Assembly: GCA_018806985.1 (NCBI GenBank)
Contig: JADANN010000423.1
Coordinates: 186,001-250,000 of the forward strand
DNA from: Angiostrongylus vasorum
Taxonomy: Eukaryota > Nematoda > Chromadorea > Rhabditida > Metastrongylidae
Direction of reading: 5' to 3'
Length of the DNA: 64,000 bases
Shown here: positions 54,385 through 64,000 of the stretch, in pieces
Layout of the letters: the number at the start of each line of letters is the position of its first letter
Position numbering within the stretch: the first letter of the stretch is position 1
The notes under the pieces: generated by a model
Databases searched by the model: none
Told to the model about the DNA's origin: nothing
The model's input: the letters and a program-made list of their open reading frames with translations, nothing else
Position numbers and translations under genes: made by a program

Positions 54385-54665
54385 CAAAAAAAATTTAAAG
54401 CTGTCGGCGTTGAGATCAATACCTGAGGGATGCGCTATGCATTCGGCTTCACTAAGCATCGTTGGAGGCAAGTGAATGCATATTTGGCCTTTACAATAAC
54501 TCGCGGTCTTCTATCGATGTATCCAGCCAGTGGTGTTAACCTCCCAGGCAAGTCTGGTACCAATTTGCCGACCCCGGAGAGGTGGAAGCTTGGTGGGCTG
54601 TGGGCGCGGGGATCAATTTTACTTGTGTGTTGCAGGGCGCTTCCGACCACTGCATCACACGCGCC
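54385..54665 (-). repeat. SINE family A copy
   Basis: AAAGCTGTCGGCGTTGAGATCAATACC to CCACTGCATCACACGCGCC. Box B complement decayed (GGATCAATTTTAC). Confidence 0.75.
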
Positions 54666-54909
54666 ACCTACTGTAAGGAACAGAACCACAATGTGGAAAA
54701 AACGAGTAGGGACGGTGGTACATTGGCTGCACAAAAAGCACTAGCCTTTACATACTGTTCAGAATGTGTTCTTTGTTTTTATAATCATAATTTTTAATTT
54801 ATTATTTACTGCCTATTCTTTTTTAACGGCAGTGTATGTATTGCGAAATTAAAATTAGTAGAAGAAATTAAAAAAATAAAATTAAAGTTCTTTGCTTTGT
54901 TTGTCCAAT

Positions 54910-55370
54910 ACCCGACGGTGTTCGTAGCGCAGTGGTCTGGAGCGCCCTGTAATATACACAGGCTCGATCATGGGTCATGGGAGCTCGCCGCGCCCATGAC
55001 CCACGAGGCCATCCATCCGTCCGGGGTTGGCAAATTGGTACCAGATTTGTCTAGGAGGATAGCAGCACTGACTGGCTCTAATTCATCGGTAGGCTACCGC
55101 ACGTCATTGTAAAGGCCAGAAATTTAATTATAGTTTTCGCCGTTCATAACAGCATTATTAATCACTAGAGACCAAATTCTAAAATTTCTATTTGTGATCT
55201 GGCACCACATACCGCGTGGTTCCACGCTCATCTTGCGTCCGATTAAGCACCCACATCCCATTCCATCCACATTCAATCACCTCCAAAGATGCTTAAGGAA
55301 GTCGAATGCGTGGCGCATCACCCAGTTTTAGATCAACGCCGAAAGCTTAATCCTTTACCCTTCATATTTT
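54910..55370 (+). repeat. SINE family A copy interrupted by another repeat
   Basis: Head and body at 54917-55125: GTAGCGCAGTGGTCTGGAGCGCC, GGCTCGATCATGGGTC, GGTACCAGATTTGTCTAGGAGG. Then the 140-base repeat shared with 48.1 kb. The SINE tail resumes at about 55262 (CATTCAATCACCTCCAAAGATGC, CGCCGAAAGCTTAATCC). The interruption sits exactly between body and tail. Confidence 0.7.
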
Positions 55371-55514
55371 GCTGCTCTCGTGGAAAAGAACAATAAGGCT
55401 TAAAGGACTTGGCATTCGTTAAGCCAACATCACAAGGAAAAAATCCGTAGGCTGGACATAATTTATGCAAAGAAAATGCAATTCAAAATGTTACCAAGTA
55501 CTACTTAGCTAAAA

Positions 55515-55830
55515 CGGTTGGTTCGACTGAGTTTCTGGTCAACCAAGCCCCCCTTTTCTTTCGGGGTCGGGAGAATGGTACCAGAATTATCCACGATCAC
55601 CTCATTTTTCTCCAATTTACGTGGGAACTCTGAAGCACTGCTTTCTCACAAATCCAGAAAGAATCGACTTGATCAGCACTCAACGACATTCGTAATGAAG
55701 GCAGAAATCTTCAAGGAACAGCCGAATCGACACGCAAAATTTCGAATATCTTCGTGGTTGATGGATGGGAGGAACTGAATGGAAGAAATGCTGGGATCCA
55801 CACAATAAATGTGAAAAAAGGTCATGCTAA
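55515..55830 (+). repeat. SINE family B copy
   Basis: Core GGGGTCGGGAGAATGGTACCAGAATTATCC, GAATCGACTTGATCAGCACTCAACGACATTCG, CAGCCGAATCGACACGCAAAATTTCG, tail GAAATGCTGGGATCCACAC. Confidence 0.7.
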
Positions 55831-55834
55831 AATA

Positions 55835-56099
55835 ATTAGTGCGAACAGTAGTTATTCTAGAATAAACACTGTTATAACAAACATTGTGGTAATGTCGCCC
55901 CATAATGTTACCTCAAACGTCACAATTTCGAAGCAGACCACCACCATGGACGACGATTGCAAGAGAGAGAACCGAATGAAAATTACGCTGGAGCTCGCAC
56001 TCCTACTGAAGACGGGTCTTCAAAGTGTCCAAGCAAATGAGTGTAACACCACCTTACCAACTCACCAGAAATAATGTTAACTTTTGAATGAATGAACTA
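55835..56099. other. spacer with SINE-like trace
   Basis: ACCATGGACGACGATTGCAAGAGAG resembles a family B tail part. Otherwise nothing. Confidence 0.3.
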
Positions 56100-56590
56100 G
56101 CCGAGAGACAGGAAAGCAAAAGACCCACATGGTGTGGTGGTGAATGCGTTTGTCCCCGCAAAGGGTAATAGCGCGCTCGTACCCCACCGCAAACACCTGT
56201 TGTGCGGAGTTCTGCAAATATCTCAGCATCTTTGTGGTTGCATCACATACAACTCCCTCCCGTGAAAAGTTCTAATAGGCAGTAAATAAAAAAAGTAAAC
56301 ATTGTGATTTCGACTACGGCTTCAGCTTAACTGGGTTCATTGTCGATTTGGGCTCTTCAGATCAATCCCGTTAAATAGTGATTGCTGATGGCACTGATCG
56401 ATAGAACTAGCTGGGAGACAGGTGAAGCAAAAGGCCTGCATGGTGTGGTGGTGAATGCGTTTGTCCCTGGGAAGGGTAATAGCGCGTTCGCTCCCTACCG
56501 CAAACACCTGCGGTCCGGAGGTTTACAAACATCACAACATCTTTGTGGTTGCATCACCAGAAATACTTTCTCACAAGGTTTTGTAAATAT
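56100..56590 (+). repeat. SINE family C, two units in tandem
   Basis: Two units of about 300 bases. Each has CATGGTGTGGTGGTGAATGCGTTTGTCC, GGGTAATAGCGCG(T/C)TCG, the CACCTG(C/T)(G/T)G segment and ATCACA/CTCAGCATCTTTGTGGTTGCATCAC. Between them lies TTCGACTACGGCTTCAGCTTAACTGGGTTC...GAACTAGCTGGGAGACAGG. Best reference for the family in this window. Confidence 0.7.
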
Positions 56591-56594
56591 TGCG

Positions 56595-56880
56595 AACTCT
56601 AATAAGACTTTTCTTGGTGTACAAATACCATTATTCCTATAGCGTTAAGTTGGATTAGAAATAGAACGAATCCATTTTAATGGAGCGACGATGCAATGAA
56701 CCCACATACCAACATCGCCTACAAGCTTCTTCCCAAAATGATGAGAGTTCGAATTTCTTTGGGGGGTATGTGTACCAGAGAATAATTTTCTACAAGGTAG
56801 CAAGACGATAAATTTAACGACCATCAACTTTGGAAGATAATGAAGGTCTAGTCTTAAGAAAACAGTAGCTGCGGATAAAA
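56595..56880. other. spacer
   Basis: The minus frame at 56645-56956 overlaps SINE sequence. Not coding as far as visible. Confidence 0.3.
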
Positions 56881-56884
56881 AAAG

Positions 56885-57165
56885 TGAAGCTGGAGGATGA
56901 AGCTCTCGACGCTGATCACCTAAAGGATGCACCATGCGTTCGACTATAGTAAACATCGTTAAAACTTATTGAATACATACCTGGACTAAACAATGACTTG
57001 CGCTAGCCTACCGATGCACCGAGTCAGTGCTGCTGTCCTTCCAGACAAGTCTGGTACCAGTTTGCCGCCGTCGGACGTATGGAAGGCTTGCTGAGCCTGG
57101 GGAGCGGGTTCGATCCCATGTGTACTGCAGGAAGCCTCCGACCACTGTGTTACCCGCGTTACTTC
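56885..57165 (-). repeat. SINE family A copy
   Basis: GGATGAAGCTCTCGACGCTGATC to GACCACTGTGTTACCCGCGTTAC, with core CCAGACAAGTCTGGTACCAGTTTGCCG. Confidence 0.75.
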
Positions 57166-57275
57166 TGCAAGCACAATATATAATCCCCATAACATTTGAA
57201 AATTGAACTGTTTCAAAATGTGTGGCATTCTATAAAAGCCGAAGTTTTCTCACAGCGAAATCGTCTCCATTTCAG

Positions 57276-57379
57276 GTCAGAGACTCCAGAATCTTGCAAG
57301 TCGAGCTATCTGACTAACGAAGAAACTCGTAACAGTGATGGCTTGCCATTGATTGAAACGGCTTTTCATATAATCAAAG
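57276..57379 (+). CDS. candidate internal exon, function unknown
   Basis: After a TCTCCATTTCAG acceptor the plus frame (phase 2 in, phase 1 out) reads SETPESCKSSYLTNEETRNS, then DGLPLIETAFHIIK before a GTTTGG donor. Hydrophilic and even in composition, it looks coding. The donor is weak. No partner exon was found nearby on the plus strand, and the family is not recognised. Confidence 0.35.
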
Positions 57380-57384
57380 GTTTG

Positions 57385-58225
57385 GCTTTTTTTTCACGAT
57401 CCGGACGATCATGTTAGAGATTAAACTATTCTGTTCATTGCATCTCAACAGGTAGGAACACTTCTTGAAGTCGTTTTGACAACAAAAGTTTGATTATGCC
57501 GCTGTCAATTCTTCAAAATCTCTCTCATATTTCTGATTTGTTCTTGTTCCGTTTTTTGTTTCTGATTTTCTATATACTTCCTCATCAACGGTTGTTACTC
57601 GTCGTTATACAATCCACCGTAGGATTCCAAGACTAGAGAAAAAAAATCGCCCGGGATGCTTCATTACCCTGCTGATTTCGACCTCAAAGCTCAGAAAAAT
57701 TTTAAAAAAAAGTCCATGTACTTTTTCTGTGGGTTTCTTATTTTAGCTTTGTACTCCAACACTGGTAATAAAAAAGTTTTTCTGCTTGGATTTCAGACAT
57801 TGAAGCGTAACAGCGATTCTAAGTATCAACCGTCTATGATGATAAAGTATACAGAAATTCAACATATAAGCGACAGATTATTGATATTCAGAATATTCTG
57901 GCAGTGCCATGAAAGATGGCATTTGGTCTGAATGGCAGTCATTCATATCTTGGTCATTGTTTCCTGCTACGTTAATAATCCTGAGGGATTAAACGTCGAC
58001 TGGAAAAAAACGTCATAGCAACAAGTATAACTACTTATTTGCTTTCCTCTATCCATCCTATTAAAACCTTTTTACTCGAACACTAAGAGAACATTTTCTT
58101 GGCAAATGCGAAAATCTCATTGACAACAAACCGTAGAGCCTGTCTATTCATATTGTATTCATTGTGAACCCAGTATTGTATTTTCACACACTATACCAAT
58201 AAATCAAGAACTTAATTATACTGTA
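57385..58225. other. no recognised gene
   Basis: A plus frame at 57656-57931 (91 codons) contains no motif or firm splice sites. Nothing else. Confidence 0.3.
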
Positions 58226-58229
58226 AGGA

Positions 58230-58510
58230 TAAAAAAAAATCAACGCTCTCGGCGTTGATCAATCCCTGAGAGATGCTCCGTGCATTCGACTTCATTAAGA
58301 ATCGTGTGAGGTGACTGAATGCGCATTTGGCCTTTAAAATGACTGGCGGAGGTGGACCACTGTGTCGAGCTAGTGCTGCTTTCCTCTCAGACAAGTCTGG
58401 TACCAATTTGCCGACCCCGGAGGGATGGAAGGCTTGGTGGGCCAAAGGCACGGGATCGATTCCACGTGCTTGTTGCAGGGCCCCTCCGACCACTGTGCCA
58501 CACGCGCCTT
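58230..58510 (-). repeat. SINE family A copy, near full length
   Basis: CAACGCTCTCGGCGTTGATCAATCCC to GACCACTGTGCCACACGCGCC, with GGGATCGATTCC as box B complement and CAAGTCTGGTACCAATTTGCCG in the core. Confidence 0.8.
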
Positions 58511-58514
58511 TGAA

Positions 58515-58890
58515 AAAATATACGCATATGTAATTATACTATTTACGTATGTATGCTATTTGATATAAATCACTCATGAAAAACGGAAGCCGTTTTCTTT
58601 ATTGATATCTCTCTATAGATTTATTGACTTATTTACTCGTTTACATTTGTATTTATGTATGTATATATATCATATATAAAAAATGAAACGCGCTTTTTTG
58701 TTAGAAACGCATTCAGTGCACTTTTCAGTGATTTCCACTTTAAAGATGTTGCATGGCACACGAAGGTTTAGGCGGAATCGAAATATTACTTCGCGAAGAG
58801 GCTTTGAATAACTGCACAACTATAAAAGTAACAAATGCATCGTGTTGATAACATGCACTAAGTATGGTTACATAATTCTCTTGCAGAATT
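58515..58890. other. AT-rich upstream region of a signal-peptide exon
   Basis: TATATATC-rich patch at 58655-58680. TTCTCTTGCAG at 58876-58886 may be a cis or spliced-leader acceptor for the next exon. Confidence 0.35.
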
Positions 58891-58902
58891 TCAGTCCAAA
58901 CG

Positions 58903-58993
58903 ATGAAGCAGACTTCTCTGCTTTTGCTGATTTTAGCATCAACCCGGCAATCACATGTGAAATCCTCTGACGCTTCATCGAGCACCGAACACG
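58903..58993 (+). CDS. first exon of a putative secreted protein
   Basis: The ATG lies 17 bases after a good acceptor (ATTCTCTTGCAG), which would suit spliced-leader addition in a nematode. The exon reads MKQTSLLLLILASTRQSHVK, then a Ser-rich stretch SSDASSSTEH, and ends in phase 1 at a GTGAGA donor. The lysine followed by eight hydrophobic residues is a typical signal peptide. Phase 1 after a signal peptide is common in secreted modular proteins. Downstream exons could not be fixed; the Ig-like fragment at 61.8 kb is on the same strand, 2.8 kb away. Confidence 0.5.
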
Positions 58994-58999
58994 GTGAGA

Positions 59000-59480
59000 C
59001 CATTTCTTGTAGAATTTGGAATTTTACCTTCTTTAGGAACGATATGGCGAAATGCTTTTTATATATGGAAACTTATAAGGCCATAAAATGTTATTGTACA
59101 CTTCACTTTCTTTAAACGGACCGCGAGTTCAGTAAGTTGCTGGACTATGTAGAGTGAAAGCCACATATACTGGAAAAGGAGTTAAATGTGGAACAAACGC
59201 AACTTTCCATTAGGTCTACAAGAAATCAACTTCGGATTCCAACCTGTATTTTTTAAAACGGCACATCTCAGCTTAGAGTAATTTTAGGACTGCTGATAAA
59301 ACGTGTACAAAAAGTTGAATTATAAATTGGACTTCAATTTTTTTAAGATCTAGTGCTTTCTCTAAGCTTCACTGAATGAGAGCTCTTTGCTAGCAGTGAC
59401 CAATTGAGTTTTATCCTACATGTACAGGTCCAAGCCATATTTGTGCACACCATGAAGAGCTTAGGATGAAAAGCCTTATA
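59000..59480. other. intron or spacer
   Basis: No splice pair or motif on either strand. Confidence 0.3.
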
Positions 59481-59481
59481 C

Positions 59482-59555
59482 CTTTGATTCCGACGGAATA
59501 GCTGGTACGCCTGCTGAATGCGATAGGAAAGAATGGCTAAAGGAGTCTCAGTCTT
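59482..59555 (-). CDS. small internal exon, function unknown
   Basis: A 74-base exon with an ACGATTTTCAG acceptor and a CAAAG|GTATAA donor, phase 0 in and phase 2 out. It reads KTETPLAILSYRIQQAYQLF and then RRNQ. The Gln/Arg-rich amphipathic run could be helical. The splice signals are good, but no family can be named from 24 residues. A coding-like frame 1.1 kb upstream on this strand (60615-60839) may belong to the same gene. Confidence 0.45.
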
Positions 59556-59559
59556 CTGA

Positions 59560-60610
59560 AAATCGTTCATTTGAGATACCAATGACCAAATTACCAAGAA
59601 GACTAAGTCATCGTTTTTGGACTGGTTAACAGGAGATCACAGACGCTGTTTACGATAGAAGAACTATTCATGGGAAGACGTGACAGTAAAGGAGTTAGTA
59701 GGACTGTTGTTGTTATCCAAAGCTTGGCTAAGGATACCAATAGCTCTAAAAGTTTATTAGGTTGGATCATTCGTTTACGACAAGAAAAATGTGAACCAGT
59801 GCCGGAACTCAGATTCCCCGTTATCCACCTATGTTCTGCTTGGAAGAAGAAACCTCATAAGAAGTTTCATCGGTGATTTCAGCATAAGGCTTGTCACAGA
59901 AAAAATGTCGGAAATACTTCACATCAGTCATACATACGAATCGTAATGAAAAAAAAACAAGGTATGAGGTTTTACAAGGTAATTTTACTGTTTGTTAGAT
60001 ATGGAAAACTCCTATTGCAGGGCATCATAACGAAAACAACGATGTCACCGTCAATGGAAGGATGAGTGCCTTAAAATTTAACGTAGCATTAGGCCATTGC
60101 CTAGACGGTTTGTTCCCTTGGCATAGGACAGAAAAAGTTTGCAGAATTCAAAGGACAAAACCACTTTGACGTGATACCACCAATGAGAATATCAATGAGA
60201 AAGCACGACTGGTTCGTCCAACATTTTTATAACAAGAGATGGATGCGGGTGGAGAGAATCACCATAAGATCTCTGTGTTCAGAAGCCTTTGGACCGATGA
60301 AGCAGCATAGTTAGCGCTTCAGAATCACCAGCAACTAATTAGTAGCTTACGCCGGTACATGCAAGACTATGTAGAAAAAATGGTAAAAAAGAGCTAAGAA
60401 GAAGAGAACAGCAGGTCTGAGTGGAGCTGTTGGATTGGGAAGACCATTGCTAAAGTCTGTTGTTTTTTTTTGTTAGTTAGAAAACAAATTCTTACGTGCT
60501 CCGGACAAAGCAGTGAATGTGTTTGAAACCATAGCCAAGAAGAATATTCTTGTTTTGTTCTCCAATATCTTCAAAAAATTTCGAAAAGTTCTGCTAAAGT
60601 CGCATGTCTT
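59560..60610. other. no recognised gene
   Basis: The plus frame at 59670-59876 and short frames around 60000-60400 lack motifs. A decayed transposon is possible but not shown. Confidence 0.3.
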
Positions 60611-60614
60611 CATT

Positions 60615-60839
60615 TTATCTAAAAGGTTTCATGTGCTCTCCGAGGAGCTCCCATTGAAAAGTCGGAGTGATGAATTGTCGCAATAGGTTTCCACTATGTG
60701 AGAACTTCCCCGTTGTAGGTGTTTCATAAACGTCCAGTTGAAGTATGGTGAGTGAGTGGTCTGCACCCATTAACACACTGAATTGGTTTTCCACACGTTG
60801 CTTCATATAGTTAAAGAGGAGTGGTTGATCGATTAGCAC
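60615..60839 (-). CDS. coding-like open frame, function unknown
   Basis: The minus frame ends at TAA at 60615. It contains LIDQPLLFNYMKQRVENQFS, VLMGADHSLTILQLDVYETP and FITPTFQWELLGEHMKPF. Balanced composition and few low-complexity parts make real coding plausible. A possible acceptor (AACCAATTCAG) lies inside. No start, donor or domain was established. Confidence 0.3.
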   Translation of the reverse strand: MLIDQPLLFNYMKQRVENQFSVLMGADHSLTILQLDVYETPTTGKFSHSGNLLRQFITPTFQWELLGEHMKPFR

Positions 60840-60849
60840 TAACTTTCAG

Positions 60850-61800
60850 CATTCAAATTCCGCGTCCTTGATTACTAAAAACGACTGGATTTTAGCCTGA
60901 GCTTGTTTAAACAAGCCTAACTATAATAGTTACATCGTCCCAGAGGGTTGTGTCAACTAATCCCAGGGTTCTCGGTTATCAAAGGAATCTTTTCTTCTCT
61001 CGAATAACACGAATTGCAAAGCAGCAAAGCCTGTCTTTGATCAAAAGAGCCAGTGATCGCTTTTGGTGAAGGTCTGGGAACGCTATAATGCGACTCTCTC
61101 TTGTTTCTAGCGGAAATCACACTCAGAGTTCGTCATGTTAGTGGTGAAAAAGCAACACCGATACAGATGTAGAGACAACAAAAATTCCAGAACCTTTGTA
61201 AATAAGAAAGCGAAATGGTTGGGGAACTCACAGGATGTGAGCGACATGCGGGTCACCTATGCAAATAGATAGAAAATAACAACTTGCACAGTCAATATTT
61301 CAATAAACAGTTTTGGTCTAAACATATAACTCAACTAATGAATAGAGCTTGCTTACAGCCAATCACGAATTCTATAATGGTAACATGCGCTTTGACTGTG
61401 CTGCAAAAACTGCTGTGGTTATGTTCAGAAATTACGAGGCTATCTGGGGAAAAAAAACATCAACGAGCGTTTAAGCTCCACCGATATTATGACTCTCGTA
61501 AGCAACAGAAGTGTCAGGTGAACATGTGCTTTATTATTACTACAACTATAATATGTATACCACAAAGGTATATATACAATTTTTCTTATCACTCACTTTC
61601 CTCGATGGAAACAGGAGTCTGTGCATGATAAAACGCACTAATGAATACAATGATTAGTTGAACTAACTACTTCAATCGATTTGTCAAATTTAGTGCAGAA
61701 ATCATAAATGTGAACACAACCAATAAAAAAATGGTAAATAAGAGTAATAATAAAAAATAATAAGGATAAATATGATGACAAAGTGATGAAGGCTGGATAA
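60850..61800. other. no recognised gene
   Basis: A plus frame at 61284-61628 (114 codons) has no motif. The minus frame at 61638-61886 is low-complexity Leu-rich and not credible. Confidence 0.3.
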
Positions 61801-61803
61801 CAC

Positions 61804-62080
61804 ATGGTTGAAATGGGCGCCATTGAACAGTACAGTAATAACAGTAGCAACACTAGTAGTAGTAGCATCTGTTGTATAACAAACAAAGTAAAAGTAGTAC
61901 AGAAATCTTGGAATTATCTTAGGCTTACTACACTTCGCACAAAAGACGCCGGACTCTACAAATGCTGCACGAACTCCTCACTAGAAGAACAACAGCAATG
62001 CTTCGATCGCTCTTTGAATTTTATTGAATCCATCACTAATGATACAACTGAATTTCCTCTCACGCTTTCTAGTGAAACAG
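61804..62080 (+). CDS. possible Ig-like domain fragment
   Basis: The frame runs through a low-complexity Asn/Ser stretch, then CCITNKVKVVQKSWNYLRLT, TLRTKDAGLYKCCTNSSLEE and an acidic Thr-rich end, to a GTCGTA donor at 62080. L-x-x-L-R-x-x-D-A-G-L-Y-K-C is the end of an immunoglobulin fold (the D-x-G-x-Y-x-C motif before strand F). The expected first Cys and Trp of the fold may be the CC and SW about 20-30 residues upstream, but the spacing is short. Three acceptors are possible (at CAG 61830, CAG 61900 or TTAG 61921). It may be a cell-surface or secreted protein; chance resemblance is not excluded. Confidence 0.35.
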
Positions 62081-62109
62081 GTCGTACGTAAATGTTTTTT
62101 TTTCACTCA

Positions 62110-62500
62110 CTTACTTGAACCTGATGATTGAAGGTGCCGTCCTCACTGGTTGCGCGGGGGCCCAGCATATTCTCCACTTTTCAGAGATTTGCTGGTTAAG
62201 CCATTGTAGTCCACTGGAATCCCGAGGTCAGCCTGGCCAAACTCTGCCCCAGGTCTTCACCACCACGGGGATTCGCAGCACTTGTGGGTCAAGGGGAGAT
62301 TTGTCACCATGCGACTAGTTTGATACCAGGACGGAGGTGGATCCTGGTATCGGTTTGCTCTTATCTGGACTTCCTAATAGAAACGCGGAACTCCTTCTCA
62401 GCTTGGGAGACCCTGCCAGGGGGCCTCCACTGTATATCGCAGCACGAGACCTAGGAACACCTCCCAGCCACGATGAGGCGATAAAGCACTGGGAGGTTTT
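62110..62500 (+). repeat. dispersed repeat, about 385 bases (copy 2)
   Basis: Second copy of the repeat at 49075-49460, with the same order of blocks and several small indels. It begins just after the possible Ig-like exon's donor. Confidence 0.75.
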
Positions 62501-62504
62501 TACT

Positions 62505-62945
62505 CGCTATGACAAACAAAGCGAAAAGAAACTTTGTTTGAGTTAACTTAACTTATGCTCGGTGCGTAGTTTTTTTTGTGTTCAAAATGATTTGACGTGG
62601 TGTAAAATATCAATTAGCCAGCAAAAAAAACGGTATCGCCTTTCAGAAACAATCCATACAACGAAAATCTTTTGATACCTGCTGGCTTCTCTTTCCCCAC
62701 GTGTTCTTCACTTAGAAACTTTAGCAGTAGCGAACAACACAGTGCCAGCTGCCCGACTTAAAACTGGCCAGGTGATGTACTCCGATCCGAATGATCTGAC
62801 TCCGATGAAGTCAACATGTTCTACATGTAAACTTGTCAACGAAATTGTTACAGATGTGAACTGCTACATGAACGTAAACGAAGCAAGGGTGAGAACAGAA
62901 ACATGTGAAAATGCTGTTAAAGCAAACTATCACCTGCAACATCTG
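62505..62945. other. no recognised feature
   Basis: A plus frame at 62742-62948 carries no motif beyond one CSTCK. Confidence 0.3.
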
Positions 62946-62949
62946 TAAC

Positions 62950-64000
62950 CCGTGTCCCATTATTCGCCGAGTGACTCAAGAGGGAGCCAGTAAACCTTCG
63001 ATTTTTCCGTGCCTCGTGTAAGAGTAGCCCAGTGGCTTCCACTCGCTATACGGACTCTTTGAGCACTAAACCCTTCTTCTAGGGCTTTCGTGAAGAGCTC
63101 TGACCACCGGATCAATAGCCTTCCTGCATTAGGCCCGACACCCCGAGAAATCCTTTCTCTAACGGCACTTGTCCATCGGTTGTCATTCATACGCATTACG
63201 TGTCCGGTCCACCTTATCTTCGACTGTTTGGCGTACAGAACGGCATCTTTGATTTTTGATCGTTGACGCAGCTCGCAGCTTCGGATCCTTTCTCTGATTC
63301 GTGTGATACGGGAGACTCCTAGCATCGCCCTTTCGACTACGCGTTGAATAACACTGTGACCTTTCATAATGTTTACGAGCGACCAATTTTCGGACGCATA
63401 CGTTAATGCAGGAAGAATCGTGGAGTTCAAAAGTTAGACATGGAGTCGAGTGCTCTTTGTCCTCTCCACTGTATCGTCTATGGTCTTCAAAGCTTCCTCC
63501 TTCTCAATTCTAGAGCTAAGGCGACCCAATTGCATTTCTCATGGACATTATTTTTGTGAGAATTGATCGAAGACCAATTTTTCGATAGGCGTCATTAAAG
63601 TCAGCAAGCATTAGTTCCGCCTTGACATTTGGTTATAAGAGCGACGTCATCAGCTAAGCGAACATGGTGTAATTTCCGAACGCTGATTTTTACTCCAATG
63701 TTGTCTCATTCCAGTGTTCGCATGACTTTCTCCAGGATGGCGGTGAATCATTTTGGCGAGATGGTATCGCCTTGCCTAAGCCCTCTTATGACGTCGATGG
63801 TAATATTGTTGTAGAATGGTGGTATCTTATTTGTGCAATTTTTTATACAGCTCTCGAGGAATCTTTATACACTGATTAGGGACTCCCAGAATGACCAGGG
63901 CTTCCATGACTGCATCTGCCTCATCTGAATCAAAAGCCTTCTTCAAATCGATGAAAGTGAGACGATGGTCTTTTTTACTCTCGCGATACTTCAATGAGTC
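62950..64000 (-). mobile_element. RTE-type LINE, partial, continues past window
   Basis: Minus strand. RT motif A is readable near 63960-63900 (LTFIDLKKAFDSDEADAVME). GLRQGDTISPK follows near 63780-63750, and the catalytic motif near 63660-63630 (VRLADDVALIT) keeps both Asp residues. A 156-codon frame (63430-62960) holds the C-terminal block (VERAMLGVSRITRIRERIRS, KIRWTGHVMRMNDNRWTSAV). Some frameshifts remain between blocks, so this copy is probably dead too, but it is less damaged in the active site than the 24-27 kb copy. The 5' part lies outside. Confidence 0.85.

Noticed and set aside
61638..61886. Leu-rich minus-strand frame resembling a membrane anchor.
   Set aside because: It is low-complexity and antisense to the Asn/Ser-rich stretch of the plus-strand frame; no splice signals.
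1..64000. CRISPR array, bacterial operon or prophage content.
   Set aside because: No regularly spaced direct repeats, no Shine-Dalgarno-led long ORFs, and exon/intron signals throughout; the DNA is eukaryotic.
1..64000. Telomeric TTAGGC arrays or rDNA.
   Set aside because: Only scattered single TTAGGC-like hexamers; no tandem run and no rRNA-like sequence.

Overview
This is AT-rich eukaryotic DNA that is mostly repeats and mobile-element remains, with small exons between them. The best fit is a clade V parasitic nematode of the strongylid or hookworm type. Three things point there. Three exons encode an Srx-type chemoreceptor, a family expanded in nematodes. The splice sites are worm-like (TTTTCAG acceptors; GTAAGT and GTGAGT donors). 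Decayed RTE-type LINEs, Penelope-like elements (PLEs) and a mariner remnant sit side by side. No bacterial gene layout, rRNA, CRISPR array or confident free tRNA gene was seen. All exon calls come from reading frames, splice signals and phase, with no transcript data.

Layout. 0-1.2 kb: mariner transposase remnant, then PLE ends in opposite orientation. 1.6-13.7 kb: a minus-strand series of small exons. Three encode a short four-cysteine module (C-x4/5-C-x5-C-x4-C), all with phase 1 boundaries. Two Gly-rich exons and a signal-peptide-like exon lie nearby. PLE pieces fill the gaps, including a large inverted pair at 5.5-6.9 kb. 14-21 kb: SINEs, a plus-strand group of coding-like segments at 18.2-19.3 kb, and a well-bounded minus-strand exon at 19.8-19.9 kb. 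22-29 kb: three RTE LINE fragments and a degenerate tandem repeat. 29.7-34.4 kb: Srx receptor exons on the minus strand. 35-36.6 kb: a fourth LINE split by a SINE. 39-41.2 kb: the most complete PLE, with reverse transcriptase and GIY-YIG parts. 41.8-42.3 kb: a GC-richer coding-like island. 42.5-58.5 kb: dense SINEs of three families, two other dispersed repeats, an inverted repeat and TA microsatellites. 57.2-62.1 kb: isolated exons, including a signal-peptide exon, a well-bounded exon of unknown function and an Ig-like fragment. 62.9-64 kb: an RTE copy running off the window end with key RT motifs still readable.

Most host protein-coding content is therefore small exons of chemosensory and secreted proteins. 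Non-autonomous SINEs (three families, called A, B and C here) lie beside RTE LINEs. PLE ends carry a conserved foldable motif that resembles a hammerhead ribozyme. Family names A, B and C are my own labels.
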